Source: Rhizorhabdus dicambivorans (GTDB taxonomy: Bacteria > Pseudomonadota > Alphaproteobacteria > Sphingomonadales > Sphingomonadaceae). From it: a DNA stretch of 64,000 nucleotides. The stretch spans positions 641,001 through 705,000 of the forward strand of contig NZ_CP023449.1 in the NCBI RefSeq assembly GCF_002355275.1. The letters run 5' to 3'. Position numbers and translations under genes: made by a program. The notes under the pieces are model-generated. The model was not told the DNA's origin. It saw only the letters and a program-made list of their open reading frames with translations, and did no database searches. Below are positions 59,198 through 64,000 of this stretch, piece by piece (position 1 is the stretch's first letter; every line of letters begins with the position of its first letter).

Positions 59198-60445
59198 ATG
59201 AGCAAGATCGAGACACCGCGCCCCATCAGAGGAACCCAGGACATGCTGGGCGAGCAGGCGCTGCGCTTCGGCCATGTCGTCGCGACGTTCGACCGGGTGC
59301 GCCGCCTCTACGGATTCGGGCGGGTCGAGGTGCCGGTGTTCGAGCCGACTGCGGTGTTCGCGCGCTCGCTGGGTGAGACCACCGATGTCGTCTCGAAGGA
59401 GATGTACAGCTTCGAGGATCGCGGCGGCGATTCGGTGACCTTGCGGCCCGAATTCACCGCCGGCATCGCCCGCGCCTATCTGACCGAGGGCTGGCAGCAG
59501 CACGCGCCGCTCAAGGTCGCGACCCATGGCCCGCTGTTCCGTTACGAACGGCCGCAGAAAGGACGCTATCGCCAGTTCCACCAGCTGGATGCGGAGGTGA
59601 TCGGATCCGGGGAGCCCCAGGCGGACATCGAGCTGCTCTGCCTGGCCGATCAGCTGCTGCGCGAACTGGGCGTGGCGGAGGGGGTGACGCTGACGCTCAA
59701 CACGCTGGGCGACGGCGAGACGCGCGAGGCGTGGCGTGCGGCGCTCGTCGCCCATTTCGGCAGGCATCGCGGCGAACTCAGCGAGGACAGCGTCGAGCGG
59801 CTCGACAAGAATCCGCTGCGCATCCTCGATTCGAAGGACCCGCGCGACCGGCCGATCGCCGATGCGGCGCCCGCGATCGACGATTATCTGTCGGCGGAGG
59901 CCGGCGCCTTCTTCGAAGCGGTGACCAGGGGCCTCGACGCGGCCGGCGTGGCGTGGACCCGCAACGCCCGGCTGGTGCGCGGGCTCGATTATTATCGCCA
60001 CACCGCGTTCGAGTTCGTCACCGACCGGCTGGGGGCGCAGGGGACGGTGCTGGGCGGCGGCCGCTATGACGGGCTGATCGAGGCGCTCGGCGGCCCGGCG
60101 ACCCCGGCGGTCGGCTGGGCGGCCGGGATCGAGCGGCTCGCGATGCTGATCGACGCGCCCGATTCGGAGCGGATCGATGTCGCGGTCGTGCCGATGGGCG
60201 ATGCCGCGCAGGCGATGGCCGGCCGCGTGCTGGCCGATCTGCGCCGCGCGGGCATCCCCGCCGACATGGCCTATAAGGGCAATATGAAGAAGCGGATGCA
60301 GAAGGCCGATGCGAGCGGGGCGCTCTGGGCGGTGATCATCGGCGATGACGAAGTGGCCAAGGGGGAAGTGGCGCTGAAGCATATGGTCGACCAGACCCAG
60401 AGCTGGATCGCGGCCGACCGCCTTGTCGAGACGCTGAGGGCCTGA
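59198..60445 (+). CDS. hisS: Histidyl-tRNA synthetase
   Basis: 415 residues, class II. Motif 1 region PIRGTQDML, motif 2 [20 protein letters not shown], the histidine-binding [19 protein letters not shown], and motif 3 (GGGRYDGL...[12 protein letters not shown]). C-terminal anticodon-binding domain follows. Stop is four bases before prfA. Confidence 0.98.
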   Translation: MSKIETPRPIRGTQDMLGEQALRFGHVVATFDRVRRLYGFGRVEVPVFEPTAVFARSLGETTDVVSKEMYSFEDRGGDSVTLRPEFTAGIARAYLTEGWQQHAPLKVATHGPLFRYERPQKGRYRQFHQLDAEVIGSGEPQADIELLCLADQLLRELGVAEGVTLTLNTLGDGETREAWRAALVAHFGRHRGELSEDSVERLDKNPLRILDSKDPRDRPIADAAPAIDDYLSAEAGAFFEAVTRGLDAAGVAWTRNARLVRGLDYYRHTAFEFVTDRLGAQGTVLGGGRYDGLIEALGGPATPAVGWAAGIERLAMLIDAPDSERIDVAVVPMGDAAQAMAGRVLADLRRAGIPADMAYKGNMKKRMQKADASGALWAVIIGDDEVAKGEVALKHMVDQTQSWIAADRLVETLRA

Positions 60446-60449
60446 GCCG

Positions 60450-61535
60450 GTGGTGAGCATCAGTTCCGCGCGGATCGCGCAGATCGAGGCGCGGCGCGAC
60501 GAGCTGCAGGCGTTGATGGCGCGGGGGGACCTGCCCTCCGACCAGTTCGTCCAGCTTTCCAAGGACTATGCTGAGATCGAGCCGGTCGCGGTGGCGGCGG
60601 GCGAGGTGCGGCGGCTGCGCGCCGAACTCGAGGTGCTGAGGGGCATGGCCGAGGACGAGGAAGGTGACGCCGAACTGCGCGCCATGGCGCTGGAGGAGGC
60701 AGAGGAGATACGGGCCCAGCTCCCCATCGCCGAGCGGGCGCTGGCGCTCAAGCTGCTGCCGCGTGACGCCGCCGACGAACGCTCGGCGATGCTGGAGATA
60801 CGCGCCGGCACCGGCGGCGACGAGGCGGCGCTCTTTGCAGGCGACCTGTTCCGCATGTACCAGCGCTATGCCGAGGACCGCGGCTGGCGGGTCGAACTGA
60901 TCTCGGCCAGCGCCGCCGACCTCGGCGGCTACAAGGAGGTGGTGGCGAGCGTCACCGGCGCCGGCGTGTTCGCGCGACTGAAGTTCGAAAGCGGGGTGCA
61001 TCGCGTCCAGCGCGTGCCGGTCACCGAATCGGGCGGGCGCATCCACACCTCGGCGGCGACCGTGGCGGTGCTGCCCGAGGCCGAGGAGGTCGACGTCCAG
61101 ATCGACGAGGCGAAGGACCTGCGCATCGACGTCTATCGTTCGTCGGGCCCCGGGGGGCAGTCGGTCAACACCACGGACAGCGCGGTGCGCATCACCCACA
61201 TCCCCAGCGGCCTGGTCGTGATCCAGCAGGACGAGAAATCGCAGCACAAGAACAAGGCCAAGGCGCTGAAGGTGCTGCGCACCCGGCTCTACGAGATCGA
61301 GCGTGAGCGGCTGGCGAGCGCGCGGGCCGGCGCGCGCAAGTCGATGGTCGGATCGGGCGACCGTTCCGAACGGATCCGCACCTATAATTTCCCGCAGGGG
61401 CGCGTGACCGATCACCGCATCAACCTGACCCTCCACCGGCTCGCCGAGATTCTCGAAGGCCCGGGGTTGGAGGAACTGGTCGGCGCGCTGATCGCCGAGG
61501 ACGAAGCCGAGCGGCTTGCCCAGCTCGATGGCTGA
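60450..61535 (+). CDS. prfA: Peptide chain release factor 1
   Basis: 361 residues. GGQ motif in [14 protein letters not shown] and the domain that reads UAA/UAG stop codons. GTG start. The next gene, prmC, methylates its GGQ glutamine and overlaps it by eight bases. Confidence 0.98.
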   Translation: MVSISSARIAQIEARRDELQALMARGDLPSDQFVQLSKDYAEIEPVAVAAGEVRRLRAELEVLRGMAEDEEGDAELRAMALEEAEEIRAQLPIAERALALKLLPRDAADERSAMLEIRAGTGGDEAALFAGDLFRMYQRYAEDRGWRVELISASAADLGGYKEVVASVTGAGVFARLKFESGVHRVQRVPVTESGGRIHTSAATVAVLPEAEEVDVQIDEAKDLRIDVYRSSGPGGQSVNTTDSAVRITHIPSGLVVIQQDEKSQHKNKAKALKVLRTRLYEIERERLASARAGARKSMVGSGDRSERIRTYNFPQGRVTDHRINLTLHRLAEILEGPGLEELVGALIAEDEAERLAQLDG

Positions 61536-62352
61536 GAGCGTCCGTGCGGCGCTGACGCGGGGAGCGGCGGCGCTGGCGGAGACCAGCGACACCCCCCGGC
61601 TCGACGCTGAACTGCTGGCGGCGCACGCGCTGGGGATCGAACGCGAGGCGATGCTGCTCGGCCGGCTCGACGATCCGGCGCCGCCAGGCCTCGACGCGCT
61701 GTTCGCCCGCCGGGCGAAGCGTGAGCCGGTCGCCTATATCGTCGGCCATCGCGATTTCTGGACGATCCGGCTGGCGGTCGGTCCCGGAGTGCTCATCCCG
61801 CGCCCCGACAGCGAGACGCTGATCGAGGCCGCGGTGGCGCATTTCGGCGCGGCCGGTCCGAAGCGCATCCTCGATCTCGGCGTCGGGCCGGGAACGCTGC
61901 TGCTCGCGGCTCTGGCCGAATGGCCCGGGGCCACCGGGCTCGGCATCGACGCGTCCGAGGCGGCGACATCGATCGCGCGCGGCAATGCCGAACGGCTGGG
62001 TCTGGCGGCCCGCGCGGCGATCCGGGTCGGCGACTGGGGCGTGGGGGTCGACGAGCGCTTTGATCTGGTGCTGTGCAATCCGCCCTATGTCGAAACCGGC
62101 GCGGCGCTGGCGCCCGACGTGGCCGGATTCGAGCCGGGGTCGGCGCTGTTCGCGGGGACGGATGGACTCGACGATTATCGCCGGCTGGCGCCGCAGATCA
62201 GGGGGCTGCTTGCGCCCGGAGGGCTCGCCGCGGTGGAAATCGGTGCGGATCAGGCAGATAGCGTGATCGCCCTGTTCGCGGCGGAGGGGCTGGCCGGGAT
62301 GGTGCGGCGCGATCTGGCCGGGCGTGACCGGGCGATCATCGTCGCTGCCTGA
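61528..62352 (+). CDS. prmC: Release-factor glutamine methyltransferase
   Basis: 274 residues from ATG 61528. Helical N-terminus, SAM-binding [15 protein letters not shown] and catalytic NPPYVE. Methylates the GGQ glutamine of release factors; pairing with prfA is the usual order. ATG overlaps the end of prfA. Confidence 0.96.
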   Translation: MAESVRAALTRGAAALAETSDTPRLDAELLAAHALGIEREAMLLGRLDDPAPPGLDALFARRAKREPVAYIVGHRDFWTIRLAVGPGVLIPRPDSETLIEAAVAHFGAAGPKRILDLGVGPGTLLLAALAEWPGATGLGIDASEAATSIARGNAERLGLAARAAIRVGDWGVGVDERFDLVLCNPPYVETGAALAPDVAGFEPGSALFAGTDGLDDYRRLAPQIRGLLAPGGLAAVEIGADQADSVIALFAAEGLAGMVRRDLAGRDRAIIVAA

Positions 62353-62650
62353 TCCTTTTGTCGCACGGGCACATATTGTGCTTGGAAATTCGCTTGGGAC
62401 ACCCTACATCGGAGCCATGGATAGGGCTTGGGATGCCATTGCGCACCGGCCCGATGCTACGACCTCCAATGCCAGGGGCGCCCGTTTCAAGGCGGTCATG
62501 ACGTGTGGCGGATGCGGGCCCTGACCGGGTTCGCGCCTGTGGCGGCGTGCATCATTTTAACGGTTTGGGGCATGGCCCCTGAGGGTATCCGGGACGGTCC
62601 CGGTGTGGGGAGTGGTGAACCGTACCACCAGTGACGAGGACATCGGAAAG
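62353..62650. other. Spacer between prmC and the DUF4167 gene
   Basis: About 300 bases without a convincing gene. A possible vegetative promoter is TTGGAA, 17 bases, TACATC (about 62382-62410). The end carries the leader of the DUF4167 gene. Confidence 0.35.
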
Positions 62651-63508
62651 TTGATCAATAATCGGCAGAACGGCCGCCGTCGCGGCCGTGGCGGTGGCCA
62701 GGGCGGTGCGCCCCGGCCGGGCGGTTCCAACGGCGGCCAGGATCGCGGCAATCGCATCGACAATCGCGCGCGCGGCAATGCCGCCCAGTTGCTTGAGAAG
62801 TACAAGGCGCTGGCGCGCGACGCGCAGATGCAGGGCGATCGGGTCAACACCGAATATTATCTGCAGTTCGCGGATCATTATTTCCGGGTGCTGAGCGAGA
62901 CCCGCTCGCGCTTCGAGGATCAGCAGCCACGCCCGCGCCGCGACGAGTTCGCTCACCAGTCCGATGAGGATTATGGCGATGAGGGTGATCGGACCGGCAA
63001 TGAGGACGTCCAGACCGCCGAGCCGGCCTATGCTGCGCAGGACCGCGCGCCGCGAGGCGACCGCCCCGACCGCCCGGATCGCGGTCCGCGCCCCGGGCGC
63101 GTGGAGCGCGCCGATCGCGGGGAACATGTGGAGTTCTCCGGCAACCGTGCCGAGCCGCAGCAGACCGAGGCGGAATCCGTCGAGCAGGCCGAGCCGGCCG
63201 AGGAGCGCCGCCCGCGCCGCGGCCGCCAGCCGCGCGGCGAGCCTCGCTTCGAGGAGGCCACGCCGGTCCGGGCCGAACAGCCGGTGCTGTTCGACACGCC
63301 TGAGCCTGCACCGGCTCCTGCCGCCGAGGAGGAGCCGCGTCCGGTCCGCCGTCGTGGCCGTCCGCCCAAGGCGCAGGCCGCCGAGCAGATCGAGGTCGAT
63401 CGTCTGCCGCCATCGCTGTCGCTGACCACGCCGGTCAATGATGGCGATGAGCCCGCGGCACGCCCGCGCCGCACCCGCAAGCCGCGCGGGGAGAGCGCCG
63501 CGGCCTGA
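62651..63508 (+). CDS. DUF4167 protein
   Basis: 285 residues from TTG 62651 (INNRQNGRRRGRGG), matching the usual family start; a GTG at 62603 would add 16 residues. The N-terminal conserved part is a Gly/Arg-rich tract (about 1-40) followed by NAAQLLEKYKALARDAQMQGDRVNTEYYLQFADHYFRVL. The rest is long, charged, disordered, Arg/Pro/Glu-rich. Probably RNA-binding because of the RGG-like region; this is inferred. A strong hairpin terminator follows. Confidence 0.88.
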   Translation: MINNRQNGRRRGRGGGQGGAPRPGGSNGGQDRGNRIDNRARGNAAQLLEKYKALARDAQMQGDRVNTEYYLQFADHYFRVLSETRSRFEDQQPRPRRDEFAHQSDEDYGDEGDRTGNEDVQTAEPAYAAQDRAPRGDRPDRPDRGPRPGRVERADRGEHVEFSGNRAEPQQTEAESVEQAEPAEERRPRRGRQPRGEPRFEEATPVRAEQPVLFDTPEPAPAPAAEEEPRPVRRRGRPPKAQAAEQIEVDRLPPSLSLTTPVNDGDEPAARPRRTRKPRGESAAA

Positions 63509-63534
63509 GGCCGGTCGTCGCTATCGTCGAAGAG

Positions 63535-63575
63535 AAAAAGGGGGGGAGCGTCCGGATGGCCGCTCCCCCCTTTTT
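63535..63575. terminator. Bidirectional terminator
   Basis: AAAAAGGGGGGGAGCG (63535-63550) pairs with CGCTCCCCCCTTTTT (63561-63575) around a 10-base loop. It has T runs on both strands and lies between the convergent DUF4167 and small membrane protein genes. Confidence 0.9.
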
Positions 63576-63886
63576 CATGGCCGCCGGTCCCAGCGGTCGC
63601 CGAGATCCTCGCTGGAACGGCCGACATCCTCGTCATGGCCGCTGCCCGAGCTCATGAAGATCAGTGCCATCAGCGCGCCCGCGAGCAGCACCGAGAGCGA
63701 TACCCCCGCGCTCGTCGCCACCACCACCGCGACGGTCAGTGGCGAACCGTCGGCCCACAGATAGGCCAGCGCCGCCGCCACGCTGAACATCGCGGTCGCA
63801 ATCACCCAGCGCATGATCCAGCGGAAGCGGGCCCATGCCCGGGCCGCGGAGACAGGATCGGAAAGGCGGTTGCGGGAATTCGTCAT
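63575..63886 (-). CDS. Small two-span membrane protein
   Basis: 103 residues. Two hydrophobic spans (FRWIMRWVIATAMFSVAAALAYLW and LTVAVVVATSAGVSLSVLLAGALM), an acidic tail with GHDEDVG. ATG 63886 has GGAAG upstream; the frame also has an ATG at 63895. Unknown family. Stop overlaps the terminator end. Confidence 0.75.
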   Translation of the reverse strand: MTNSRNRLSDPVSAARAWARFRWIMRWVIATAMFSVAAALAYLWADGSPLTVAVVVATSAGVSLSVLLAGALMALIFMSSGSGHDEDVGRSSEDLGDRWDRRP

Positions 63887-64000
63887 GGCTTCCATTTGGG
63901 GCGGAAAAGTGGGATCATCAAGCCGTCAGGGACCCGGGCCTCCTCCGGACCGTCCATCCGGAACGCCAGATCCGGGCCCGGCACAACTGGTTTCGCGCGA

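Overview
The window is a chromosomal segment of a GC-rich alphaproteobacterium, most likely a sphingomonad (Sphingomonadales). The support is indirect: TonB-dependent receptors, a type II secretion locus, DUF4167, DUF2155 and NDUFA12 proteins, a zinc-less 41-residue bL36 and many intergenic CGTCA...TGACG palindromes. I see no phage, insertion sequence, CRISPR array or plasmid gene. No database search was possible, so all family names come from reading the translated sequence.

Layout. 1-5 kb: 3' part of pyruvate kinase, an FNR-type regulator divergent from a tiny membrane protein across an FNR-like palindrome, a HAD phosphatase behind rpmJ, a DUF4136 lipoprotein and an M14 carboxypeptidase. 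5.3-10.4 kb: an iron-type surface-signalling unit (ECF sigma, FecR, STN-TonB receptor). 10.4-14.7 kb: PilZ protein, HNH nuclease, gluQRS, nadE. 14.7-28.2 kb: a nearly complete type II secretion system. gspG-H-I-C-D run leftward and gspL-M-E-F rightward. gspN stands alone, a periplasmic-binding protein is coupled to gspJ-K, and an extra PilN/PilO/PilP-like (L/M/C-like) triad follows nadE. 28.4-34.2 kb: TonB receptor, a (Thr-Pro)9 lipoprotein, a prolyl-4-hydroxylase-like dioxygenase and a GST, with Pho-box-like direct repeats at two promoters.

34.2-45.8 kb: small lipoprotein, PfkB kinase, amino-acid permease, HIT protein, hisE, a 65-residue PEP-CTERM protein behind a sigma-54-like promoter, tRNA-Trp-secE-nusG-rplK-rplA, a fatty acyl-AMP ligase, recX, a double cold-shock protein and a DUF192 lipoprotein. 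45.9-55.7 kb: envelope and translation housekeeping genes (NDUFA12, mlaD, DUF2155, aat, coq7, dsbB, ctpA, an EnvC-like protein, rlmH, rsfS, nadD, lolA). 55.7-64 kb: two tRNA-Pro genes flanking maiA, an MFS carrier with an operator-like palindrome, ppa, hisS, prfA-prmC, DUF4167.

The most notable theme is a possible phosphate-responsive secretion and surface module (T2SS, receptor, Thr-Pro lipoprotein, dioxygenase). Other points of interest are the extra L/M/C-like triad, the minimal PEP-CTERM gene, the FNR-box small protein, and a 202-bp antisense overlap between the DUF2155 gene and aat.
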